Below the pieces are notes generated by a model, which saw only the letters and a program-made list of their open reading frames with translations, ran no database searches and had not been told where the DNA came from. DNA of 64,000 nucleotides from Candidatus Thalassospirochaeta sargassi (GTDB lineage Bacteria > Spirochaetota > Spirochaetia > UBA9216), in the NCBI GenBank assembly GCA_028532855.1, contig JAQQAL010000051.1, positions 20,159-84,158 of the forward strand, written 5' to 3'. Shown in pieces: positions 45,367-53,115 of the stretch (position 1 is its first letter; the number at the start of each line of letters is the position of its first letter). The position numbers and the translations under genes are program-made.

Positions 45367-45996
45367 ATGATTCTTAATATTGTATCTTTTCTTTTAACTT
45401 TACTCATTCTTGCTGTAATGTATATTTTACTCAGGAAACGACTCGACAGGCTTACAGAACCCGGCAGAATTACCGAATCACTTGCAGGTGATCTTGATAT
45501 TATTCTTTCGGAAATTAATCAGGCAACAGAAAGAAATATACTTGTTATTGAAGACAAGATAAAAGAGCTTGAAGATATAATTTCAATTGCTGAAAAAAGA
45601 ATTACCCTGCTGAAAAAGATTGATGTTGCGGAGACGGAAAAGAAGCAGGCGAAGCAGCTGAAGACACCAGTAGCGCCTATTGAAAATATGTCGACAGGCG
45701 AACAGCTTAATCTTGATATCCCTGAAAAGAGTGAAGAAGATTCTCCCGCAGAATTGACATATAATCATCTTAATAAACTGAATACAATGTCAGGAATGGT
45801 GACCCCTTTGAAGGTTCCAGAAAAAAATGACACTGACAGTAAAGATATGAAAGAACAGATTATATCCCTATACAGAAACGGGATTGATCCTACAATTATT
45901 GCCGCAAATGTTGGAATTAACAGGGGTGAAGTTGAGCTTATTATTTCATTATACACTCAGGTAAGCGGCGGACAGGACTCATATGACCGAGAATAA
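45367..45996 (+). CDS. Membrane-anchored coiled-coil protein with C-terminal HTH-like end
   Basis: A 209-residue protein. One membrane segment lies at about residues 4-21, a coiled coil at about 30-85, a polar linker follows, and a C-terminal helical segment near 165-198 (QIISLYRNGIDPTIIAANVGINRGEVELIISLY) looks like a helix-turn-helix of the kind seen in DUF2802/DUF6115-type proteins found near flagellar genes. Its stop overlaps the start of the kinase-like gene by 14 bases. Role unknown; DNA binding by a membrane-bound protein is only a possibility. Confidence 0.7.
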   Translation: MILNIVSFLLTLLILAVMYILLRKRLDRLTEPGRITESLAGDLDIILSEINQATERNILVIEDKIKELEDIISIAEKRITLLKKIDVAETEKKQAKQLKTPVAPIENMSTGEQLNLDIPEKSEEDSPAELTYNHLNKLNTMSGMVTPLKVPEKNDTDSKDMKEQIISLYRNGIDPTIIAANVGINRGEVELIISLYTQVSGGQDSYDRE

Positions 45997-47497
45997 ATTG
46001 TACAGCACTTTCGAACAGGACGCTAAAAAGTTTATAAACCGGATTAACGAAAGTCTGATAAAACTTGAAAATGAAGGCTATTCTGTAAATGAAATAAATG
46101 ATATTTTCAGAAGTATTCATTCAATAAAATCTGAAGCAGCCTACCTCGACCTCGAAGACATAACCGAAGTCGCGCATAATATGGAGTCGGCAATAGAACC
46201 TCTTAGAAATGTTGGACTTCCTGTAGAGGTTGATCCGGCATTGATTGAATTCTGCTTTGAGTCTATAGACAAAATCGGTTCACTTGCAATTGAAATGCTT
46301 CTTCAGGATGAAGAAGATACTGAACCTGAAGAAATACTTGATGAAGGACTCGAAGGAATCGAAGGACTTGAGGATGTTGAAACTACATCCGAGATTGAGG
46401 TACCGTATACCGGACATGAGATTATGCTGATCCGTGAAGCAATGGCAAGGGGGGAAGCTTTGTATCAGCTGACCTTCAAGATAGCAAGTGATGAAACCAT
46501 GAAGTATCCCAGGGCATATCTCGCTGTAAGCAATCTGGAACAGGCCGTAAATGTTATTAAGGTTTCCCCTCAACCTGATGAAATCGATAATACTGATGAA
46601 GACCAGGTATCGGTTGTCCTTACATCTCTGCTTGAAAAAGACGATGTACTTGATAAGATAAACATCGATCAGCTTGAGAATATAGTAATTGATGAACTTT
46701 CATACAGCCAGGAACTTGAGAATAATCCTGTTAAGTATTCCCTTGAAGAACGAAAAAGTTCTGAAGATGATCATATTTTACCTGTCCATGACAGGGTGAT
46801 AAGTGTTGAGGCTGATGAAATAGATGCTATCAGCAATTATGTAAGTGAAATAAAAAAACGATTGACGGATCTATCATCCGCTGTCGGGGCTGATACAAAA
46901 ACCAGCTCAGATATTGATTTTGAAGGCCTTGAGAATATTTCAGACAGTATTGAATCGATGATGGCAAACCTGAAATCAGTTGAATTTGTGAATTATTTTT
47001 CAGGTCTCAAACGAACAGTCAGGGATACAGCGATTAAAACCGGAAAGCGGGCTGAACTTAAAATTGAAGCTGAAAATCTCAGGCTTCCTAGAGATCTGGC
47101 TGAGTTCATCAGGGAACCCCTGCTTCAGCTGGTAAGAAACGCTGTAGTGCACGGTATCGAACTGCCGTCGCAGCGCGGTGAGAAGAGTGAAATAGGCAGT
47201 ATTATGCTCAAGGCCTTTGAGTTGGACGGGTATTTCAATATAAGTGTCAGTGACGATGGTGCCGGTATCGACTTATCATCAATTTCGGAAAAGTACGGGT
47301 CTATTACAAACGACGAGCAGCTTTTTGAGCTGCTTATTCAGCCCGGTTATACAACCCTTGCTGAATCAAAGCAGTTCGGGGGCCGTGGTGTGGGTCTTGA
47401 TCTGACTGCTGAACGAATCAAAAGCAGGGGCGGAATCATGAAGATCGAGAATAAGCCGGGAAGCGGATTCTCGGTGTTTTTGAAGCTTAAGGCCTGA
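45983..47497 (+). CDS. CheA-like histidine kinase lacking a CheW domain
   Basis: A 504-residue protein. Residues 1-105 are an HPt domain with the phospho-acceptor His46 in FRSIHSIKSEAAYL. An acidic linker follows, then a ferredoxin-like P2-type region at about 140-240 (ALYQLTFKI...RAYLAVSNLEQAVNVI). The ATPase domain is complete: N box LVRNAVVHGIE near 383-393, G1 DDGAGID at 424-430, G2 GGRGVGLD at 466-473. The protein ends at residue 504 directly after the ATPase, so the CheW-like (P5) domain that couples CheA to receptors is missing. Last gene before the operon terminator. Input and target are unknown. Confidence 0.85.
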   Translation: MTENKLYSTFEQDAKKFINRINESLIKLENEGYSVNEINDIFRSIHSIKSEAAYLDLEDITEVAHNMESAIEPLRNVGLPVEVDPALIEFCFESIDKIGSLAIEMLLQDEEDTEPEEILDEGLEGIEGLEDVETTSEIEVPYTGHEIMLIREAMARGEALYQLTFKIASDETMKYPRAYLAVSNLEQAVNVIKVSPQPDEIDNTDEDQVSVVLTSLLEKDDVLDKINIDQLENIVIDELSYSQELENNPVKYSLEERKSSEDDHILPVHDRVISVEADEIDAISNYVSEIKKRLTDLSSAVGADTKTSSDIDFEGLENISDSIESMMANLKSVEFVNYFSGLKRTVRDTAIKTGKRAELKIEAENLRLPRDLAEFIREPLLQLVRNAVVHGIELPSQRGEKSEIGSIMLKAFELDGYFNISVSDDGAGIDLSSISEKYGSITNDEQLFELLIQPGYTTLAESKQFGGRGVGLDLTAERIKSRGGIMKIENKPGSGFSVFLKLKA

Positions 47498-47599
47498 GAA
47501 AATAAACTTAAAAATTATCGGAAAATTCTCAATTCTACTAAAGATTCAGGCTTCGTTGCCGAAAATATATTCAGGGAAACAAACCCGAATTGATATTTA

Positions 47600-47636
47600 A
47601 CGGTATGCGCAAACGTCCAGGCATACCGTTTTTTTT
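47600..47636 (+). terminator. Rho-independent terminator of the flagellar operon
   Basis: ACGGTATGC (47600-47608) and GCATACCGT (47621-47629) form a perfect 9-bp stem with a 12-base loop, followed by eight T residues (47629-47636). No A-run precedes it, so it works for the plus strand. It lies in the 140-base gap between the CheA-like gene and the converging Maf gene, and fits the end of the transcription unit that starts before flgB. Confidence 0.9.
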
Positions 47637-47637
47637 A

Positions 47638-49473
47638 TTAATCCTTAATTCTTAAAAGAGCTCTTTCGGCATGAATCCTGTGATAGCTGCAGGCTTCAAG
47701 AATGCTCTTATACAGCTTCTCAGAATTTTCAAACATGGACTTTTCCTCATCAATTATCTCATTAAGAACCGGCTGTATAATAAAGCCTGTAAGTTCTTTT
47801 GACGGCGAATCCGATATTTTTTTATCGCAGGTGGAGAGCTTACTAAATCCATTTTCAAGTTCATTTTTATTAGAAGCGTTTTTAAGCGGATACAGAATCT
47901 CCAGGGCTTCACCGCAGATTGATTCAAGCCGGCCGCATTCCTTAATTATTGTTGCTATAAGCTGTGTTATCTCCTTGAAACTATCGTTACCGTATTTCGA
48001 TGAAGACTGTTCACGAATGTTGGCTGCGACGGTATTAATCTCTGCTCTAATCTCGGATTTTTTGAGCAGATTTTCAACAGAACTGTAGTTCATTCCCTCA
48101 ATTTTAATGCCGTCTGCTGAGAGGTTGAACATTTCAACAGCTGAACCTGGTTTTATCTGGCCTTCAAACCACCATTTGTAGATAATAAGCCTGTTGTCTG
48201 TAAGGGTTTTACCGCCTGAATTATTGTCTAAAAAATAGGGATCAGCATTCATCAGTCCAGCAAAGTTTATACTGTCAGCAGGGTTCTTCCTTGTTGATTT
48301 CAGCTGGGTATAGAAAGAAGCCAGACTTGTTCGGCAGTGAGTGCGCTTCTCAGGAAAGCCAAGGTCGAGTCCTGTCGTGTAAATTTGCGGGCAGCCCAGC
48401 CTTCGTGCAAAGTCCCAGGCTGTGGTTGAAACGGAGCCGCCTGCGCCGAGTTCTGATACAATGCCGGCATGGCGTTCGATAAGTTTGCCCAGGGGGAATA
48501 CCGATCGAAAGAAGAAAACGGGCAGCCGGTTGTTCCGGAATACTGCCGGATGAGTTGAACTCTCAGAAATGAGAACTGTCCCCTTAAGCTTTTCTGACAA
48601 AAAGATATTATCAATATGCCTTGAGTTCAGATACTGTGGGTCTACAACAACGATGAAATCCGGACTTACACCGGCAGACAACACAGCCCGAAGAGCGGTG
48701 TCTACGCATATAATAATACAGCGCCTGCCTAGTTCGGGCAGTACAGGTAGTACATCGTCAAGGCTGGGCCCAGCGGCGACTACCAGGGCGGGTGAGAATG
48801 TGAAATTACCGTACCATATTCCGGAATCGCCGGCATTACGGAACACTTCTATATTTCTGAAAAGGTTCCTGGTCCAGGTTTTTCCAAAACGGTTGAGGGT
48901 ATTAAGATTTGTTTCTTTTTTTCTTATAAAGGTGCTGAACTCATTATCAAGCCTTTGGTAGTAATCGGAATTCCTGTCATATAAGGACCTCAGTTTAAGG
49001 CTCTGGTAGTTTGCTGTTTTATACCGGCTCAGAATAGATGTCAGAACATCAGGGGGTGTGTTGAGCAGGAATCCAGTTTGACTGGATTCAATCAGGGTAG
49101 AGAAATCCCTGAGTTGAAGAGCCCGCAGAAAGAGTTCAGGTTCCGGTTCTGCAATAAGAATCTGCAGTTCCGGAAAAACTTCAAGGATCGCTTCAATGTG
49201 ATAACCAAGACCGAATCCGTAAACGAGACAGACTCCCGTCCTTTTTTTTATACCGCTTTTTACGAGCTTCAGAGCCTCTTTTCGGGGATACCTTGAGGAA
49301 TGTATCCAATGACCCTCAATACAAGCCGCAGGGAGGCCTTCAGGAGTCTCTGAGACTGTTAATTCGTTTGAGGGAGAATACTTGTCGATAATATCACGCT
49401 TGAACGATGGATAGCGAAGCTGCATTTTTTCTATGTTGGTCTGATAAAAATCAGCAGAATTATTTGAACTCAA
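47638..49473 (-). CDS. Motility-associated factor (Maf, DUF115) glycosyltransferase
   Basis: A 611-residue protein of the Maf/MAF_flag10 (DUF115) family, which transfers nonulosonic acids or related sugars to flagellin in the cytoplasm. An N-terminal Rossmann-like region shows VYGFGLGYH at residues 84-91. The DUF115 core shows ALVVAAGPSLDDVLP near 229-243, with a second conserved block STTAWDFARRLGCPQIYTTGLDLGF near 350. A helical C-terminal domain follows. Its start overlaps the end of the transpeptidase gene by 14 bases. It lies tail-to-tail with the flagellar operon. Substrate unknown. Confidence 0.85.
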   Translation of the reverse strand: MSSNNSADFYQTNIEKMQLRYPSFKRDIIDKYSPSNELTVSETPEGLPAACIEGHWIHSSRYPRKEALKLVKSGIKKRTGVCLVYGFGLGYHIEAILEVFPELQILIAEPEPELFLRALQLRDFSTLIESSQTGFLLNTPPDVLTSILSRYKTANYQSLKLRSLYDRNSDYYQRLDNEFSTFIRKKETNLNTLNRFGKTWTRNLFRNIEVFRNAGDSGIWYGNFTFSPALVVAAGPSLDDVLPVLPELGRRCIIICVDTALRAVLSAGVSPDFIVVVDPQYLNSRHIDNIFLSEKLKGTVLISESSTHPAVFRNNRLPVFFFRSVFPLGKLIERHAGIVSELGAGGSVSTTAWDFARRLGCPQIYTTGLDLGFPEKRTHCRTSLASFYTQLKSTRKNPADSINFAGLMNADPYFLDNNSGGKTLTDNRLIIYKWWFEGQIKPGSAVEMFNLSADGIKIEGMNYSSVENLLKKSEIRAEINTVAANIREQSSSKYGNDSFKEITQLIATIIKECGRLESICGEALEILYPLKNASNKNELENGFSKLSTCDKKISDSPSKELTGFIIQPVLNEIIDEEKSMFENSEKLYKSILEACSYHRIHAERALLRIKD

Positions 49474-51325
49474 TGAAAATCTCCAGACCGTCTTTCACAG
49501 CTGTACCTGGGGGAGGCGACTGATTTACGACCCATCCGTCTCCACTGAAATTAATAATTAGCCTGTCATCATTAAATAAATTCAGAAGTCGTCTCTTAGG
49601 CATTCCAGTGAAATCAGGAAGCGTTTCACCGACTGTAAGATTTAATTCCTTCGGGACCGATATTTTACCGCTGTGTTCAAGTACTTTATCGGTTGAACGC
49701 CTGATACCGAGGTAGGGTACTGTTTCATCGATTAGTTTTTTTACAATAGGCGAGGCTATTCTTCCGCCATAGTAGGAATCACCCTTCGGATTTTGAATTA
49801 CAACATAGATTATCAGCTGAGGATCATCGGTAGGGAAAATTGCCATTGCAGATGCTATAAAGTTTTCGGTAGAATAGGTTCCTGTCTCGGGATCAATCAC
49901 CTGGCTTGTTCCGGTTTTAGCTGAAATTCTCAGGCCCTCGGTTCTCATTCTATGAGCAGTACCGCCTTCTTCGGTGGCTGTTTCCATCATTAGCAGCATA
50001 GCCCTTGCTGTCTGCGGGCTGAAAACACGCTGAACCTGTTCACGGCCGACGTTTTCTATCGTCTGTCCATCAGGTGAGAGAATCCGGTCTATGATATGCG
50101 GACGAAGAAGAACTCCGTCATTTGAAAAAACAGTTGCAGCTGTTGCCATCTGGACAGCCGAAACGAGAATTTCCTGTCCGAATGCAATTGTTGGCTTTGA
50201 TCTTACGGACCATTCATCGGGACTTCTTAAAAGGCCTGACGATTCGCCGGGTACAGGCATCTGGGTCTGGCTACCGAATCCGAGGGCGCGCAGCATCTGG
50301 TAAAAATCATCACGGCTGACTGTCTCCGACGCGTACGCTGCGCCGACATTACTGGAGTATTTTATAATTCCTGCGGGCGTCAGATCGCCGTAAATACCAA
50401 GGTCGCCGATTGTTTCAGGTATGTCCTCGTTTTCGTAGGTACCGCCTGCATAGAAATGTGAATTAACCCCTATACCGCCGAGTTCAATAAAGGCTGCGAT
50501 ACTGAATACCTTCATAACCGAGCCGGGTTCATATGCCATTGCGAATGCACGGTTATTTCTCTGTTCCTCGGAGAAATTGTAGAAGGTGTTAGGATCAAAA
50601 TCAGGAACGGAGGCACATGCAAGCAGATCCGCATTTTTAGCATCCATAACGACTATCATCACAGATTCGGCCTTATGTTCTGTAAGGGCTTCTGCAGCGA
50701 ATTTTTCAGCAAAAAATTCGATATTGCTGTCAATTGTCAGAAAAAGCTGATTGCCGTAAAGCTCATTTTGATCAGATAACGCCGGATCAGGTGATAAAAT
50801 GTCGTTCATAGTGTATTCAAGGCCGTCAAGCCCTATATTATCGGTGCCGGTGTAACCCAGCAGGTGAGACGCTAGCCTCTGCTTGGGATAATTACGTCCG
50901 TATTCTTTGCGCAGATAGATTCCGGCAAGTTTTCCTTCCGATTTAAGTTTATTTAACGCAGCACTCTCGGTCGGGGTAATCTTTCTTTTTATCCACATGC
51001 TTCCCCTTCGGCTTGTAAGATCATTCATCAGTGTTTCAGGATCAAGGTTAAGTGTAGTTGAAAGAAGCTCCACGGTCTCGTCAAAGTTTTCGATATATGG
51101 AATCCAGGTCTCAACAGAATCAAGCTGATTCTGAATTGCTAGTATTCTTCCGTTCCGATCAAGTATCGGACCTCGTTCGACAACTACAGCCTCATCTGCA
51201 TGGCTAATCGGGGTGTTCTGAAGAACCATCAGTGAAAAATATCTCCAGGTAATTATGATAGCTATTGCAAGAGTTAGGACGCTGAAAAAAATAAAACGAT
51301 ATCTTATATTTTTTTCCATACCCAT
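49460..51325 (-). CDS. FtsI/PBP2-type D,D-transpeptidase with C-terminal PASTA domain
   Basis: A 621-residue class B penicillin-binding protein that crosslinks peptidoglycan in the periplasm. A single membrane segment lies at about residues 9-30, then the RGPILDRNGRILA pedestal motif. Active-site motifs are S269-V-M-K272, S324-S-N326 and K470-T-G472. A PASTA-like domain covers about 553-621. Since the dcw cluster here lacks ftsI between ftsL and murF, this may be the displaced FtsI partner of FtsW. It overlaps the signal peptidase gene by 22 bases. An in-frame ATG at 51319 is an alternative start. Confidence 0.92.
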   Translation of the reverse strand: MGMEKNIRYRFIFFSVLTLAIAIIITWRYFSLMVLQNTPISHADEAVVVERGPILDRNGRILAIQNQLDSVETWIPYIENFDETVELLSTTLNLDPETLMNDLTSRRGSMWIKRKITPTESAALNKLKSEGKLAGIYLRKEYGRNYPKQRLASHLLGYTGTDNIGLDGLEYTMNDILSPDPALSDQNELYGNQLFLTIDSNIEFFAEKFAAEALTEHKAESVMIVVMDAKNADLLACASVPDFDPNTFYNFSEEQRNNRAFAMAYEPGSVMKVFSIAAFIELGGIGVNSHFYAGGTYENEDIPETIGDLGIYGDLTPAGIIKYSSNVGAAYASETVSRDDFYQMLRALGFGSQTQMPVPGESSGLLRSPDEWSVRSKPTIAFGQEILVSAVQMATAATVFSNDGVLLRPHIIDRILSPDGQTIENVGREQVQRVFSPQTARAMLLMMETATEEGGTAHRMRTEGLRISAKTGTSQVIDPETGTYSTENFIASAMAIFPTDDPQLIIYVVIQNPKGDSYYGGRIASPIVKKLIDETVPYLGIRRSTDKVLEHSGKISVPKELNLTVGETLPDFTGMPKRRLLNLFNDDRLIINFSGDGWVVNQSPPPGTAVKDGLEIFIEFK

Positions 51326-51645
51326 CCTCTGACCTCCGACGCAGGTATGCTGCCGAAATGTCGTGAATCAGTGGATTCCGGAAGATTGTCTCCGGTTAAA
51401 AAGAGCATGCCGTCTTTAGCGGTGCTGCAGCGTTTTACGTTTGGTCTTCCGGTCAGGGGATTGATAAAAATCACCATATCATCCTTAGCTGTTTTTTTAA
51501 TGTTGAAAAGGTTCCTTCTGATGATTATAAGGCTTCCGTTATTAAGCTCCGGTTCCATCGAGGATCCCTGAACTCTATTGATGTCAAATATAATCGAGAC
51601 TGAAATAAGTAATAAGAAACAAAAAATAACCGGAAACTTCCACAT
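51304..51645 (-). CDS. Compact signal peptidase I (S26 family)
   Basis: A 113-residue S26-type protease. One N-terminal membrane segment (about residues 4-20) leads into NRVQGSSMEPELNNG, with catalytic Ser29. The general-base Lys71 is in VKRCS, and the box E motif LTGDNLPESTDSRHFGSIP lies at 83-101 with the conserved GDN and DSRHFG. Usual LepB proteins are 180-320 residues, so this one has lost most of the beta-rich insertion domain. It is first in a three-gene minus-strand unit. No clear ribosome binding site precedes the ATG. Confidence 0.88.
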   Translation of the reverse strand: MWKFPVIFCFLLLISVSIIFDINRVQGSSMEPELNNGSLIIIRRNLFNIKKTAKDDMVIFINPLTGRPNVKRCSTAKDGMLFLTGDNLPESTDSRHFGSIPASEVRGWVWKKI

Positions 51646-51705
51646 AATCTAGCAATCTTATAGTAATATGTCAGTTGGAATTTGTCGATATGAAGAGTAA
51701 GTATT
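51646..51705. promoter_or_regulatory. Divergent promoter region, signal peptidase / M23 peptidase
   Basis: These 60 bases separate two divergent genes and must hold start signals for both. The region is AT-rich. On the minus strand TATAAG could be a -10 element about 11 bases before the signal peptidase ATG, but no -35 at 16-18 bases was convincing. Nothing more definite was seen. Confidence 0.35.
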
Positions 51706-52971
51706 ATGACTGATTTAATTGGAAGACAGAAAATATCGAAGCGCTCTCATAGTTCAGGCTCAGGCGGCGGTAAATCGCTGATTGCTGCAGCAGGAAGATT
51801 CAGATATGAAGAACATAATAAGAGTATTATGTTTCGCGGTGGTTTTTCAGGTATGAAAACGCGGCTGCGTAGATTATCCAAAAAATCTCCGTCCGGAAGG
51901 AAGTCTGTTGATGCCGCTTCCGGGCAGAAGGTTTCAAAGCGGACTAAAACAACAGGGCAAATCCATTCACGAATTCAGACCGGGATAAAAGCCCGTGTAG
52001 AAGATATATTCGTGAAGCTTTCAGAGGTTAACAAGGTTGTATTGATTTCAGTAGTAGCGACCATTATCTGCGGCGGTGTTCTTGGATTTTATATAAATCT
52101 TTATGTTGAAAACCAGACAATGTTTGAAGGACTCGCACTTCACGATGATGTGGATATAGAACATGTTCTGTATGAGAGTCTTCCTTCGGATTATAATGGT
52201 CAGGGGTCAGGTGAGATTGCGGGAATAGAGCCGGTGCTTCTTACCGCCGGTGAGCCGGTCAGCTACACCGTCAAATCAGGCGATACCCTGTCTGAGATCT
52301 CGAAAAATAACAATATCAAGATTGGAACTCTGATAAGCTTCAACAAGATAACCGACGTACGCAGGCTTCAGGTTGGTATGGAGTTGAAAATTCCGCAGTA
52401 TGACGGGATTCCTTATGAGGTTAAACCCGGAGATTCGCTTTCGTCCATCTCAAAGAACCATAATATTTCAGTTAACAGCATCCTTGATGCCAACAACCTA
52501 GATACCGATATACTGCAGCCCGGAGAGATCCTTTATATTCCAGGCGCTGCAATGAATGAGTTCGACTACAAGAAGGCGATGGGCACCCTTTTCATTTATC
52601 CGACAAATGGTCGTTTATCTTCCGGATTCGGGTATCGCGCGGATCCGTTTACCGGTAACCGCCGTTTTCACAACGGAATTGACCTTGCCAATGCAATGGG
52701 TACCAGAATAGGGGCTACAATGTCCGGAGTTGTTGCTGATGTAGGAGACAGACCGTCGGGTTATGGAAAGTATGTAATTATTAAACATCCTAACGGCTAC
52801 CAGAGTCTGTACGGGCACCTGAACCGGATTACTGTACGAGAGGGACAGTATGTATCGCAGGGTGAGAAGGTCGGGGAGATGGGCACCACCGGCCGAAGCA
52901 CCGGGCCGCATCTGCATTTTTCAATTTACAAGAACAATTCTCCGGTGAATCCTGCGAATTATTTATGGTAG
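51706..52971 (+). CDS. Membrane-anchored LysM-M23 peptidoglycan endopeptidase
   Basis: A 421-residue cell-wall enzyme. The first 108 residues are strongly basic and should be cytoplasmic. A membrane segment lies at about 110-130. Two LysM domains follow (about 187-230 and 236-279), then an M23 (LytM) domain at about 297-421. Zinc ligands are present: HNGID (His322, Asp326) and HLHF (His402, His404). It probably cleaves peptide crosslinks in peptidoglycan; EnvC/NlpD-like activators lack these ligands, so catalysis is likely. It lies near secA and the transpeptidase gene. Confidence 0.92.
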   Translation: MTDLIGRQKISKRSHSSGSGGGKSLIAAAGRFRYEEHNKSIMFRGGFSGMKTRLRRLSKKSPSGRKSVDAASGQKVSKRTKTTGQIHSRIQTGIKARVEDIFVKLSEVNKVVLISVVATIICGGVLGFYINLYVENQTMFEGLALHDDVDIEHVLYESLPSDYNGQGSGEIAGIEPVLLTAGEPVSYTVKSGDTLSEISKNNNIKIGTLISFNKITDVRRLQVGMELKIPQYDGIPYEVKPGDSLSSISKNHNISVNSILDANNLDTDILQPGEILYIPGAAMNEFDYKKAMGTLFIYPTNGRLSSGFGYRADPFTGNRRFHNGIDLANAMGTRIGATMSGVVADVGDRPSGYGKYVIIKHPNGYQSLYGHLNRITVREGQYVSQGEKVGEMGTTGRSTGPHLHFSIYKNNSPVNPANYLW

Positions 52972-53002
52972 ATTGCTAATCAACGATTATGTCTGGATAC
53001 AG

Positions 53003-53033
53003 AAAATCCCGGTTTTTACACCGGGATTTTTTT
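53003..53033 (+). terminator. Bidirectional Rho-independent terminator between M23 gene and secA
   Basis: AAAATCCCGGT (53003-53013) and ACCGGGATTTT (53020-53030) form a perfect 11-bp stem with a 6-base loop. The plus strand ends in seven T residues (53027-53033). The left arm supplies an A-run, so the minus-strand transcript of secA would end in a U-run too. It lies between two converging genes. Confidence 0.9.
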
Positions 53034-53051
53034 GATCTTAATAAGACCTCT

Positions 53052-53115
53052 ACTGTTGTTCCGCTCACGCTCCACAGCAGTGGACACTGTTGTTCCGCTC
53101 ACGCTCCACAACAGT
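53052..53115. repeat. Tandem palindromic repeat overlapping the 3' end of secA
   Basis: Two 30-base copies, 53052-53081 and 53086-53115, differ at one base and have a 34-base period. Each begins ACTGTTGTTCCGCTCACGCT on the plus strand and ends in an inverted repeat of its own beginning (ACTGTTGT with ACAACAGT in copy 2), so each can form a hairpin. Copy 2 overlaps the last codons and stop of secA, including the Cys-Cys codons of its zinc motif. It looks like a REP-type or duplicated 3'-end element. Confidence 0.75.
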
